From: Paralichthys olivaceus
Lineage: Eukaryota; Chordata; Actinopteri; Pleuronectiformes; Paralichthyidae
NCBI RefSeq assembly: GCF_024713975.1
Contig: NC_091097.1
Coordinates: forward strand, 1,951,361 to 2,015,360
Reading direction: 5' to 3'
DNA: 64,000 nucleotides
In this document: piece after piece, positions 25,001 to 34,645 of the stretch
Numbering within the stretch: the first letter of the stretch is position 1
Layout: the number at the start of each line of letters is the position of its first letter
Made by a program: the position numbers and the translations under genes
The notes under the pieces: generated by a model
Databases searched by the model: none
What the model was told of the DNA's origin: nothing
The model's input: only the letters and a program-made list of their open reading frames with translations

Positions 25001-28000
25001 CCCCTGACTGTCCACCTGTCTCTGCAGGGCACCGTCATCCGAGTGTTCTCCGTCCCTGAGGGCCTGCGTCTGTTTGAGTTCCGCCGGGGCATGAAGAGGT
25101 CAGATAACCACACATGGTCTAATGGTCACATCTCATGCTGGTTGTTTGGCTTTGTCCATGTTGGCTCAGTGCCAGGGCCAGCACTTGGTGATCCAGATGA
25201 CTGATTGATAACTGTGATCAGGACGGACACACACAGTTTGTGTGTGTGTGTGTTTATATTTGTCTTGTCTGTCTGCAGGTACGTCAGTATAAGGTCTTTA
25301 TCCTTTAGCCCTGATGGCCAGTTCCTCTGTGCTTCCAGCAACACAGAGACAGTGCATATCTTTAAAATGGAACAACTGGGTCCAAGGTACACACACACAC
25401 ACACACAGATCTCAGTTTTTATTACTGAACATAATTAATTAACCTTCATGTACCTCTGGCCCCTGCTCCTGTCAGCTTTAATAACATTGCACTCGTTATT
25501 AGGTAAATCAGGTCATTTGTACTTAAGGAAGCTTGTCCCCGTGTCTACAGTGGAGGGGACGAGGCTGCCACTTGGACAGCCTACGTGGGGAAGATGTTCT
25601 CAGCAGCCAGCAGCTACCTCCCTGCTCAGGTATCTGGTATGATGAGCCAGGACCGGGCCTTCGCCACTGTTCACCTCCTCTTGTCTGACCAGAGGAACGT
25701 CTGCACCTTGGCTATGTGAGCGGCTCTGTTCTGGCTTGTACTGTAGATTTCTAGCATTCTTTCTTACTGAGTGAATGTGTCATTGTCAGAGGCCGTTACA
25801 TGTAGGCCTTGGGATCTATATTAATATCATTAACCAATTAACACGTCAACACAAATATCTATTCTAAACAAAAGGCTGATGTGATGCTTCAGAATCAATG
25901 ACATCTATTAAATCACTCATCAGAACACATCTTTGTTATGTAACCCTTTTATTTATTTTAGCACAAAATCTTATTGCAGGATTATTTTATTTATATCTTC
26001 ATTGTTGGTGTTCTATTGAATTTTATGTATTCTCTGTATTTTAGTAGCTTGATTTTATTGAATCCATTTGTTTAATCCTGTTTGATCAAACAAAGTATAT
26101 TATTATAATTATTTATATGATCTTTCAGGATCCAGAAGCTTCCACGGCTGTTGGTGGCCACGGCCAACGGCCACTTGTTCATCTATAACGTGGATCCAGT
26201 GGACGGAGGCGAGTGCGTGTTGGCCCACAAACACAGGTGAGGGTTGGGTCAATGGTAAGCATTAGATGGAGCTCTGCTCTCTGATTGACTCTTTTCATTC
26301 ATAGATCAATGTTTCTACACATGTGGGCTTCATTCAAGATGAATTCACAAATCACTAATAGATGCTCATCCAATGAGCAGGATTTTCTCTTTATAAACAT
26401 TCTTGTCAGCATGAGGGTAATAGGCCTTGTTTTCCAATGAAGTCTTTTAATGGAGCTTTGTAACATAACCCATTATTAAACTAGAATGTCTCTCAGTGGA
26501 GCACGGACTCTTGAAGTTTGATTTTGCAATGTTAAAGAAACTGAAAAAAAGTATGTATCTGTCCACTGGTGTGGATCCAAAGAGTTCCCTTATGCTATAT
26601 TCATCAAGTTCTGTGGAAATCTGTTCAGTTATTTTTTTGTAATCTTACTAACAAGCAAACATACAAACCAACAAACAAAGAGTTGAGATGAAATGCTTTT
26701 TTTTTTCTTTTTTTATCTTACAAACCTCTCCATCAGCAATATTATCTAATTAGAAGAAGTGTAATGCTTCGGCCTGATATTGGATCTTTTGTATTTAAGA
26801 TGACATGCACCGAGAGAGGGAGGGGTTTCCACCTTCTCTTTCTAGTCCTTACCACCAAATCTGGGCTGTGTTATGAAAATATGTGCTAAACGTGGATGCA
26901 TGTACATCAAATAAAGTAATACAATTACAAAAGAATACACTAATGCAGGGCAGTTAAGATTGGATAGATATAAACTCTAACATATTATTCTTGGTTACCT
27001 AATTATTTAACAGCTAACTCCTGGAATGAACTGTACTAATGGGACTACTTATTAGGGAAGTACAGATGGTGACAGGGATCCACCTGATGATACATCTGAA
27101 GGGTTATATATACTAATAAAATAAATTTCACTAATTCTCATCCAATTCATTCATTCCTAATGCCAGTCAGTGGAAAGAATATGAATGGAGCTTTTCCTTC
27201 AAATACATTTTTTCTCTACAACCACCACTGAATTAATTTGTTATTACCAGGAAGCTTGTTTAGGAAATTATTAGAACATGACAATTATAACTAGTAATTG
27301 TTCAGATGTGAACCTCCAAAATATTTAAAGTTATAGAAACGGTCTTAGGACATCATTAAACAAAGCTTAGCATGTCCAAGAAGCATCTGCCATTTGTATT
27401 GTCAGTTTCTTTCTTTTGTCTCAATTATCAACACATGGTGGAGGAAGTAAGAATACCACAGTGTAAAAAGTACTTAAGGAAAAGTCATTTCTTGCCTACT
27501 TAAAGGTTCAGTGTGTAGAATTTAGTGATATCTAGTGTTGAAGTGTCATGTTGCAGCTGAACACCCCTCACCTCACCCTCTCCTTCCAAACATGAAAAAG
27601 AACCTGTGGTAGCTTCAGTTGTCATAAAAACTCAAAAGGTGTTTAGTTTGTTCAGTCTGGACTAATGTAAAAAACATGGTGGCCTCTGTAGAGAGGACCT
27701 CCTCCATGTAAATATAAAGTATTTAAATATAAAGGGTCTTTTCTGGGGTAAAGAAAACTACAATTCATACAATTTAGATGAAACAAACTAGTGAAAACAT
27801 CATGAGGATTATTCTACATTACATTTCTGCCAATAGATCCCTTTCATCTAAATCTTACACACTGGACCTTTAAATAAAAGAATGCAAGTATTATCAGAAA
27901 AAGGCATTTTAGGAATCAACAGTGAAAGTTCTGCATGGACCCTGTCAGTGTCGTGGTGAGATTATACATAAAATCCACAAGTGTTTTCACCTGCGTTGCC

Positions 28001-30581
28001 TGATTCTTCTCATTACAGTGTGTTTGACTGACATCTCACTCACACCTCTGTTTGCGTGAATGCAGCTGTTAGGGCAGGACAGCCTCTCCACACTCCAGCT
28101 GAGCTTCATGGTGTAATCATAATCACATGCTGCCTTCAGAGGGATTGTGTCAGCTCTAGTGGTTAACGTGTGGGTTGCGTTATACCAGGGTGTGCTTGGT
28201 ATTAAAGTGGTTAAGTCATGACATCACCACTGCTAGGCAATGGAAACAATGACACAAATATGAAGGTTACTGCCTTCAAATGACAGAGGGCAATGATTGG
28301 GTGGTTAGAAATATCAGCAGTTTCCTCAGATGTTGAATAAAAAAACATACAACCAAAATGACAAAATATTAATGTACCATCTGAACAAAGGAACACAATA
28401 GGTTTAATGTCCTCTGACATTACATCACAACTTGTGATCTTTTTCAGAAACGTCCCAAGGTCTGAGGTCATGAAAAGAGGTGTTCATGTGGATTTCTCTC
28501 CTGAATGTTAAACACTATCTGATTTGAATGGAGAAACAGCTCCATCAGAATGCCCAGAGGACCAATCAGCCAGAGTCAACTAAAAAGTTTAGTTGAATTA
28601 TAAGACTGCATAAGATTTCAATACTTAATTCAAATACAAGTACACTATTTGAATGAATGTACTTACATTCCACCACTGACATGTGTAATACAACAGGGCA
28701 CCAAGATTCTACACCACACTTAAGTGCTTTATAGCACAAGTCCAGTGTTTTTCTTCCTGGGTTCTTATTTTCATAACTTTTAAGAGTATGAACAATGCAG
28801 ACTTCAGCTGTTGTAGAGGATCAAGAAGTGAATGAAACTCAGAGTAATATTTATTGTGGTCAGGCAGTGCAAGCCTCTTTCTACATAAACAAAAGAAGCT
28901 TTGTAGCTCATCCAATGGATTAGGACGTACGGGATATAGGATCTACTTCTGGGCAAATCTGCTGCGCTAATGCCATGTTCACATCCTACAGGACAGTTGG
29001 TAGAAATGGGAAAGATTCCTGTTAATGAATGTTCTCATCATCAGTACAGTTTATCATGTCATTGTTAACATTCTGTGTGTTGGCATTAGAAACAGGACAC
29101 TTGATGTGTGGTGTCCACGTTTGTTTCACTTTCAGGCTCAGATAGATCAAAGCTTTCCAAATGTAGTAATTACAACTCGAACCACTGCTCCTGCAATTAA
29201 CAGATGACCCGCTTTACCATCTGAACCGTGACCACCTCGTAACCAGGTGTAAAGGTCTATCATCAGATGTCATTTTCCAAAGAGTGTATTGAGGCACAGA
29301 TTAGATTTAAGTACCATGTGGAAATGTTGTGCTCTGCCTCTGCTCCTGAATCCAAAAGCTGCCACTGAAGCAGACACCACCTCTTGTGTTGTGCATCAAA
29401 CTCAAACACTTGCATGTGACAGTTTGAAAACTCTGATCCATTAGCGGATTAGGGAAATTGTGAAACTCAAAATGTTTCACTGTTCTTTGAAAGACTCAGC
29501 AAAAGTCAAATGTTAAGTGCTTTTCCTCCTATGTCCTCGCTTCACTCTTGTCTTTTGGCTCATAGGCTCTTTGGCAGTGATGATGACCAGGGGGAAGGAA
29601 CAGAGTCCGAGGGGTCAGAGGTCACAGGGCCAGCACAGGCCTGTCCATCCTACGCTGCAACAGCTGCCTTACCAGCTTCTGGACCGGTCACTGCTACCCT
29701 CACTGGTTAGTGATCACACACACACGACTCTATGTGTAACATGAAGGCTCGGACTTCTCTCTCAGCTGACCTCATTTACGTTGAGGGTTTCCACAAAGTT
29801 CATTTCCTGGCATTCATTTAAGGTTATATATAATAGATTTCAAACATTTCTCTATGGAAGCTTAGCGTGGAGTCGCAATGAAGTTCTGATCCAAGCTTCT
29901 CTGTTTTGTTGGCACGTTTGAAGCTGGGACAACTTGCAAATCTTTAAAGAACCAGTTTTGCTTTTCCATGGGCTAGAGTTGCCTTAGAGCCATGTCATTA
30001 CGTTACCATACGTCTGTGTCTGGCTCCGAAGCGGCCCTGGAACTGCCTTGGTGGAAAAGGGACGTCTGCAAAACAACTGGCCCTGCCCAGTTTGATAATA
30101 CAGGACGGGTCGAGCTCAGCAGTGATATCAACATGCCACCCTGAGGGGACACGCCCATTTTCATGCTGTTTATTTTTTAATGGGATTTGTTGACAGTAGG
30201 AAAAGACAAATGAAATGCCTGTCTTTTCTTTAATATTGTCTTCACCATCCACACCTCAGGCATCAGAACCTATAGGAGAAAGCAGTCTGTCTGGTATCTT
30301 GACCCAGATATATTATTACTCCATTATTGCAACTATAAAATCTCTCCTGTTAAATGCTGCAGATTAATCACGTAGCTTTCTTCAGGAGTTGTACATAGGA
30401 ATTTGGACTTGCTTGCATTTCTAATGATTTGTCTGCCTCCCTCATCTGTTTCTACCCAGGCTACTCTGAAGATGGTGGGGCAAAGAAAGGCGAAGTCATT
30501 CCAGAACACGAGTTTGCTGCCGGACCTGTGTGTCTGGATGACGAGAACGAATTTCCTCCTGTGAGCATCCAGAAGTGCTAA
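8691..30581 (+). CDS. wipi1: WIPI1, WD-repeat PI3P effector of autophagy
   Basis: Seven-bladed PROPPIN that binds PI3P and PI(3,5)P2 on phagophore membranes in autophagosome formation. Coding exons: 8691-8779, 13119-13201, 17266-17435, 20246-20342, 21589-21686, 23389-23481, 25028-25098, 25279-25386, 25551-25715, 26129-26236, 29566-29705 and 30460-30560. All joins are GT-AG and in phase, giving 441 codons. Reading on from 30560 adds seven codons to TAA at 30579-30581, for 447 residues against 446 in human. The lipid-binding motif FRRG is at residues 228-231 (25079-25090) and is intact. Blocks such as [28 protein letters not shown] and [12 protein letters not shown] separate it from WIPI2. The acidic, disordered C-terminus ends [19 protein letters not shown]. 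Introns 3, 6 and 10 each hold one MITE-A copy in sense orientation. A GTGAGC donor follows 30560, so an unseen further exon remains possible. Confidence 0.96.
8940..9180 (+). repeat. G-rich runs in wipi1 intron 1
   Basis: G-runs at 8960-8974 and 9161-9178 lie within 500 bp of the first exon on the coding strand, each with several tracts of five or more G. Each could form a G-quadruplex. The text from 8937 (TTAAAGGGGCACTCCATCAG) also looks like the end of another TTAA-type fish element. Confidence 0.6.
9282..9760. mobile_element. MITE-B: TTAAAGGGATAGTTCACCC element, 479 bp
   Basis: Left end TTAAAGGGATAGTTCACCC with AAAAATGAAAAT following; right end ATGTGAATTATCCCTTTAA. The ends are inverted copies and carry TTAA. 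This is one of the most widespread nonautonomous elements in fish. No coding sequence. A 3'-end fragment of the same family lies at 42380-42430. Confidence 0.85.
10995..11340 (+). repeat. Decayed teleost dispersed repeat (GGGAGCTGGTTCCACAGGAG family)
   Basis: Contains the phrases GGGAGCTGGTTCCACAGGAG, AGGAGCCTGGTAGCTG, GACATCCTGATGATAA and CAGTAGTCCAGTCTAGAGGT in the order found in a very abundant fish retroelement-derived repeat. No open frame. In wipi1 intron 1. Confidence 0.65.
11385..11595. repeat. Degenerate ATCACAT/ATGTGAT-rich tract
   Basis: About 210 bp in which TCACAT, ATCACAT, TGTCA and their complements occur over and over without a fixed period, so both strands carry the same words. 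Probably an old satellite or a tangle of short palindromes. No coding potential. Confidence 0.5.
12075..12167 (+). tRNA. tRNA-Arg (anticodon TCT) with a 20-nt intron
   Basis: The acceptor stem GGCTCTG (12075-12081) pairs with CAGAGTC (12160-12166), discriminator A at 12167. The A box TGGCGCAATGG (12082-12092) and B box GGTTCGAGTCC (12146-12156) are perfect. The anticodon arm is TTGGA-CTTCTA, then an intron at 12112-12131 in the canonical position after base 37, then A-TTCAA. The spliced product is 73 nt. Vertebrate tRNA-Arg(TCT) genes normally carry such introns. No T-run of four follows closely; TCTTT at about 12173 is the only weak terminator. It sits in sense inside wipi1 intron 1. Confidence 0.93.
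12181..12475 (+). mobile_element. SINE-like element downstream of the tRNA
   Basis: Contains GTGGCCGGTTCAAGTA (B-box-like), GGAGAGGTGTCAGTTCACCT, TTGAGCAAGGCACC and the end phrase AATTTCCCCTTGTGGGATCAA. These are hallmarks of an abundant fish tRNA-derived SINE with a LINE-like tail. Tail relics in reverse orientation lie near 34180-34215. Confidence 0.65.
13054..13118. repeat. (CT)n(TG)n tract forming the wipi1 exon 2 acceptor
   Basis: CT repeats pass into TG repeats, then TACACGTGTGCATATGTGTTGCAG directly before exon 2 at 13119 (only the repeat nature is certain over the full tract). The microsatellite therefore takes the place of the usual pyrimidine tract of this 3' splice site. Confidence 0.8.
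14440..15640 (+). mobile_element. Decayed Tc1/mariner (ISRm11-like) transposon
   Basis: Text CCTATGTGAAAAAGTAATTT near 14465 matches the terminal repeat of the fish Tc1-like family whose ends read as CTTTTTCACA. Inside are relics of the transposase region: CAGTCTGGAAAGGGTTA (14669), GTCATGAATTCTGCTCTCTA (14808), CTGAAGGAGAATGTCC (14836) and AAGACTCATTGCAAGTTTG (15451). The spacing is shorter than a full element and no frame is open, so it is a dead, deleted copy. A 25-nt T-run (15091-15115) interrupts it. Confidence 0.7.
15650..17265. other. Rest of wipi1 intron 2: nothing recognised
   Basis: Both strands were read. No exon, RNA gene or clear repeat was seen; short open frames on both strands have no recognisable family features. 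A GC-richer patch at 16970-17050 has no gene signal. Confidence 0.5.
17955..18040 (+). repeat. LINE/SINE tail (CTCGACCTTACTATATGAAG type)
   Basis: Runs from TCTCGACCTTACTATATGAA to AAATACAATTAAACTGAATTG. The same start occurs at 38926. Part of the common teleost tail that ends with a phrase like GCGCCATATAAATA. In wipi1 intron 3. Confidence 0.65.
18827..19196 (+). mobile_element. MITE-A copy 3 (wipi1 intron 3)
   Basis: Begins TTAAAGGTACAGTGTGTAT and ends CACACTGGACCTTTAA. Nearly identical to copies 2, 4 and 5 through the internal part, including AGAGAGGACCTCCTCCATG. Confidence 0.92.
19830..20025 (+). repeat. LINE-2-like 3' tail
   Basis: Shows TTTGTAAAGCACTTTGGATC, TGTTTAAAATGCTAGATAA and AATAAAGTTG, the end of a common teleost LINE. 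Truncated at its left side; no coding remnant seen. In wipi1 intron 3. Confidence 0.6.
21687..23388. other. wipi1 intron 5: AT-rich, nothing recognised
   Basis: No exon, RNA gene or clear full-length repeat was found. The region is AT-rich from 21900 to 22350 and around 23020-23100, and carries no long open frame with family features. Confidence 0.5.
23782..24155 (+). mobile_element. MITE-A copy 4 (wipi1 intron 6)
   Basis: TTAA at both ends (23782-23785 and 24152-24155), with TTAAAGGTACAGTGTGTAG at the left and CACACTGGACCTTTAA at the right. Close in sequence to copies 2, 3 and 5. Confidence 0.92.
24560..24735 (+). repeat. SINE fragment (GAAATTTGACCTCTGCATTTAA type)
   Basis: Carries TTTGACCTCTGCATTTAATC, a CACACAGTGACCACAC stretch, GCGCAGTGGGCAGCC and CACCCGGGGAACTTG in the order of an abundant fish SINE. 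In wipi1 intron 6. Confidence 0.6.
25239..25253 (+). repeat. (TG)n upstream of wipi1 exon 8
   Basis: Fifteen nt of GT/TG placed 26 nt before exon 8. It is complementary to the AC tract just after the exon (25389-25407). See the matching finding. Confidence 0.85.
25389..25407 (+). repeat. (AC)n at the wipi1 exon 8 donor
   Basis: The intron 8 donor reads GTACACACAC, so the AC tract begins two bases inside the splice site and runs 19 nt. Confidence 0.88.
26480..26700 (+). repeat. RTE/Rex-like LINE 3' fragment
   Basis: Contains CCCTTATGCTATATTCATCAAG, GTTCTGTGGAAATCTGTTCA, GTAATCTTACTAACAAGC and a CAAACAAACC-rich end. This follows the pattern of a common fish non-LTR element (poor man's tail TGACAAACAAACAAAC). 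In wipi1 intron 10. Low coding remnant. Confidence 0.45.
27500..27873 (+). mobile_element. MITE-A copy 5 (wipi1 intron 10)
   Basis: Left end TTAAAGGTTCAGTGTGTAG, right end CACACTGGACCTTTAA, TTAA at 27500-27503 and 27870-27873. Full length and close to copies 2-4. Confidence 0.92.
27880..29565. other. Rest of wipi1 intron 10: nothing recognised
   Basis: No exon or RNA gene was seen on either strand and no clear transposon. Several short open frames on both strands lack any family feature. Confidence 0.45.
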
Positions 30582-30775
30582 TTGTCAGTTCTAGCTAGCT
30601 CTCCTATAACAAGTGTATAGGCTGGACAAAATATCCATGCAAACTTAAAAGAATGACACTGGGGCTAACTGGTTCTCTGGCACACTTCAGAAAAGATGGT
30701 CCCATAAGGTGCTCAGAAGCACTACCTTTGGACTGAAGCTGAAGACAGAGTTGTCTGAACCAAATCGGCAACATC

Positions 30776-30781
30776 AATAAA
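30776..30781 (+). promoter_or_regulatory. wipi1 poly(A) signal
   Basis: AATAAA 195 nt after the read-through TAA at 30579-30581. Its position supports 30460 onward being the last exon, with the stop at 30579, rather than the GT at 30561 being used as a donor. Confidence 0.6.
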
Positions 30782-33700
30782 TCATGGAGTCAGTTCATTT
30801 AGGGGAAGTTCAACAAAATACTCATTGGCAGCTACAATTGACATTTTGGTGAAACTGGCTATTCCAAATTGGTAGATAATGTGGAAAATGTAAAGGTTAC
30901 CTGTCTGTGACATTAGTGATTATTCGGCATTGTCTGTCACTTTAAAATCCAACACCAGCTTACCGACATTCAACCCTTTACAGCACAAAGTAAGTAGCCT
31001 GGTCCCCTTGTGAAACAATTTCACATCACTTTCAACATGGTTCACATCTGACCTGAATGGCATCAGATTAATTTAAAGACTGCAGCAGCACAACAGCAGA
31101 GATACTCACTGAGAGATGAAATGTGTTTGCTGTCAGTGTTTAAGTGCAATAATAATTCATCACATTTCTGAAAGGCATTGATAAAATACAGGCTTTGAGC
31201 AAGTAGGACTTCATGTGAGTATCAACTGAACACTCCGCCGTTCTATACTTTAGCAGGAGTGGATATAAAAAAACTAGGAATACAAAAGATGAAAGTGATG
31301 AAGATGTACTTTGGAGTTTACTGTGAGAAGGGCCTCACACTCATACTGACAATTAACCAAAGCTTCAACAGCACAAAAAAAAAGGTTTAACTCAACAAAC
31401 CTTACACTTGAACAGACAGAAATCTGGTGAGAGAACAGAAAACACCTCTCAGCTTTTCTATCCCGGTGTCACTTCTGTTCTCCAGCTGTTCCCACTCATA
31501 CACAAAATGATCAAATAACAGTGCTGCAAAGAACATATTTGTAATAGACACTAACTAATGTTACATACTCCATGTCTGGAGAGGGCTCCATTAGAAAGTT
31601 GTGTAGTAAGAACAGTGATGTAGCACTGTGGGACCTTCTTTGTGAGAAGAAAAGAAAAAGTCTGATCATTTCACGACTTTCAACACTCCACTGTGTTATC
31701 TCTGGAAATGAGCAGATTATTCTACATGTGTGCCTTAAATTTCAATTCAATGTAAGTTAAAGGGTAATTCCGGTATTTTTGTATCCTGGTTCTTCCTCGC
31801 AAAATTGTAGCCTTTATATCTGTGAGTCACCCTAGCTTAACACCCACCACCTCCTCTCTGCGGAATCTGGTAAATAAAAACATATATCAGAGAAAGGAGT
31901 GTATTATGTCTCCTAATGCATTACAAACATTCTGTACTTTAACATAAATCCTTTACATCCATCAGAGTGACTGAGGTATGTGTGTCTGTCTGTGTCTGTA
32001 TATATATGGTGTGTGTGTATGTGAACCTATAATGACATCAACAAACTTGAGTTGAGTTATTAAGAGTCGAGTCTTTTTAACCAGACTGGAAGGTTGAAGT
32101 GTTTTGGGAGAACATACATGTGTAGTGTAAAACAAGGACACATCCCGTCAGCGCAGCACAGAGGAGGGAGTTTCATGGTTTGCCTCTGGGCCTGGGGCAG
32201 CTCGACATCATTTAGGGACTGAATGAATTCCAAAGTTTATCAGCGTATATTCAGGATTATGTAAGGATGGCTGTTCACCAGCTAAAGATTAGGAGACTTT
32301 GAGTGATGCAGTGAAACAATGACCAAAAAAATCCAGTTAAGCCAACTAAAGAAAATCCACCTGTTCCACCTCCATTCAGAGCCCAGACAGTAATCTGTGG
32401 AACGAGCTGAGAGAGTCGCTCGCATCACATCGTCAGAATATGAAACAGAAGAATGATTCAGAACTCCTCCAAAATCTTGAGCTGCTCTGAACTTCAGCTG
32501 CTGGAAGAGCTGGTTTGAGGTTTGACCGATGAAGACAGGAAAGATTATAATTGTGTGTCATTAGCGTATTGTGCTTGTCTGTCTTGTGTCTGAGATGAAG
32601 ATGAATGCAGAAAACCAGGTCATTCCAAAGGGTTCACATGCTTTTTACAGATTAATACATGTGACAAAAATGTCCTGAAAAGCTTCCGTGGCTTTTGAGG
32701 AGTTGTACCGGAATTTCCCATTAGCTGTGTGACAGAAACTGGGACGTGAGCTTTGACAAACTCTGGAGACAAAACTAACAGGTCTGTTCATGTGTTTTGG
32801 TAGATTAATTGGTGCCGTGACGGGACTGGAGGTGGCCCGGGGAGGCGCTCGTGAGTGGGTAGAAGGACAGATGGACAGACAGACAGGCACCAGCACAAAG
32901 GGTTTCCGGTGCCACGTTATTTTTTTTCCGTTCAAGAGAAAATAACACTCATTAACATTAACATTTGAATTACACTGACCAAGAAGGAGAAGTCAACTAG
33001 TAATTTCAGGACCACAATTATGTTGTCCTGGAATGATTGGGATAAAGCAACACTTCTGATTTTGCACCAACAAACGTCCTCTGAGCTTATGGTTGAATTT
33101 TAGAACAATAACTGTGACCTGGGAGGACATTTCACAATTTAAGATGCTGTTGGCAAAAAAAAAAAAAAATCAGGCTCTTGATGAAAATATGAGGTGCATG
33201 CTGGAGCATAAATATAACCACAATTTTCATAGCTTTATTACTTGACAAATATTTTTTAAGTTTATTATTGTAGCAACATTTTTATTATATTGCCAATAAT
33301 ATTTTTAGTTTACAAATTGTTTTTCATTTTCTTCTGTATTTTATTTGACTGTATTGACATGTATGAAATGTTTCTGTTTGCCTCCTGGATGCATTTCAGA
33401 GGGTGTGTATGTACTGTATGTTTGTACCTATTATCATTTGTACAAGAGCAAAGTATTTTGCTAATTGCACAAAACCAAAACAAGTCAAAGAAACAATAAT
33501 AAAATACTACTAATAATGATAATAACAATGAAATAAACAGTGAAGTAAGGACGAAACTATGCAACGAATGTGTCTTGATTTGTAATGTCATTTATTGGAA
33601 CTCGGGTAAAGGAGCTTCTAGATAAGGTATGATTGTCATGCATGTCTATGGTTATATAAGGTTACAGGTCAAACATTTCACAACATTTACATCTTCACAC

Positions 33701-34590
33701 GATAACGATGTCGTAAGTGTGTTTAGCTGTAAAAACCCAGTGGTCTCTTCCATATCCACTACAGCAGCACCAGGCTATGGACCTGGAATCAATGAGTTTT
33801 AATGTGATAAAGTAAAACTGTCATTCATGGGACTCATAGGATGTAGAAAACAGAAACTTCATTATTAAACGAGTGTCAGTAGTGACACAGTAATGAAAGA
33901 GCCAACATGGTGTCCTATAGATGCCTCAGTGTGCTTCTACAAGTCTGAGGCCCTTTTCAGACCTGGCATCAACATGTGTCCTGGATGATCCTCCCTGTGT
34001 ATCTCTAGTGTCCGTCTGTGATCAGATCTCACTTCCCCACCTCATATGCATGTACACATGTACATCATTTCTGTTTGCAAAGGCTAAATGTTTTGTTTTA
34101 ACATGTCGAGTCCACTGGAATTTGATAAAGAAGAAACCTGCTCTGTTCTTTGTCATGTTTCCAGATAAACAAACTGTTTAAAACTGTTTATTGATCCCAC
34201 ACTGGGGAAATTCACTTGAGAGTCAGAATGAGGTAAACAACAGAATGAAAAAGGCAATAGAATTTAAAAAAACAAAAAAAAAACAGAACATCCTCTTAAT
34301 ATACAACTTTCACTATAGAACGGTTGTTTGCATAGCAATGTATTTGAGTAAAGTTCAGTGGAACAGGATTAGTGCACGAGCATGTAAAAACTATTTGTTC
34401 ATTAGTAGGCTGCTTTCAAATATTGAGATAGACTTATATGTATGCAGACTGTATGGATATAGAAATGCTGATGTGGGTGGGTAGTTTCCCAATAGTAAAC
34501 CAGAAACTGTTCCAAATGGCCACACACCAATGTGGGGTGAAAAAGTGGGACCATCAGAGTGACGAGGCGAAGTTTATCTACTTATTCCAC

Positions 34591-34645
34591 AACTGTCTCT
34601 GTCTGTCTTTGTCTGTCTGTCTGTCTCTGTCTGTCTCTGTCTGTG
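34591..34645. repeat. (CTGT)n / CTCTGT microsatellite
   Basis: Imperfect tetra- and hexanucleotide repeat of CTGT and CTCTGT. It is followed by a dispersed repeat fragment at 34655-34850, which has CATATAGCACGGTATCACAA and the AAACCTCCAGCAGAACCTC phrase seen in fish repeats. Confidence 0.85.

Noticed and set aside
31757..32720. Possible 960-bp element with ends TTAAAGGGTAATTCCGGTA and a reversed TACCGGAATTTCCC
   Set aside because: Only about a dozen bases agree at the right end and no TTAA follows, so the pairing may be chance; just the left end was noted.
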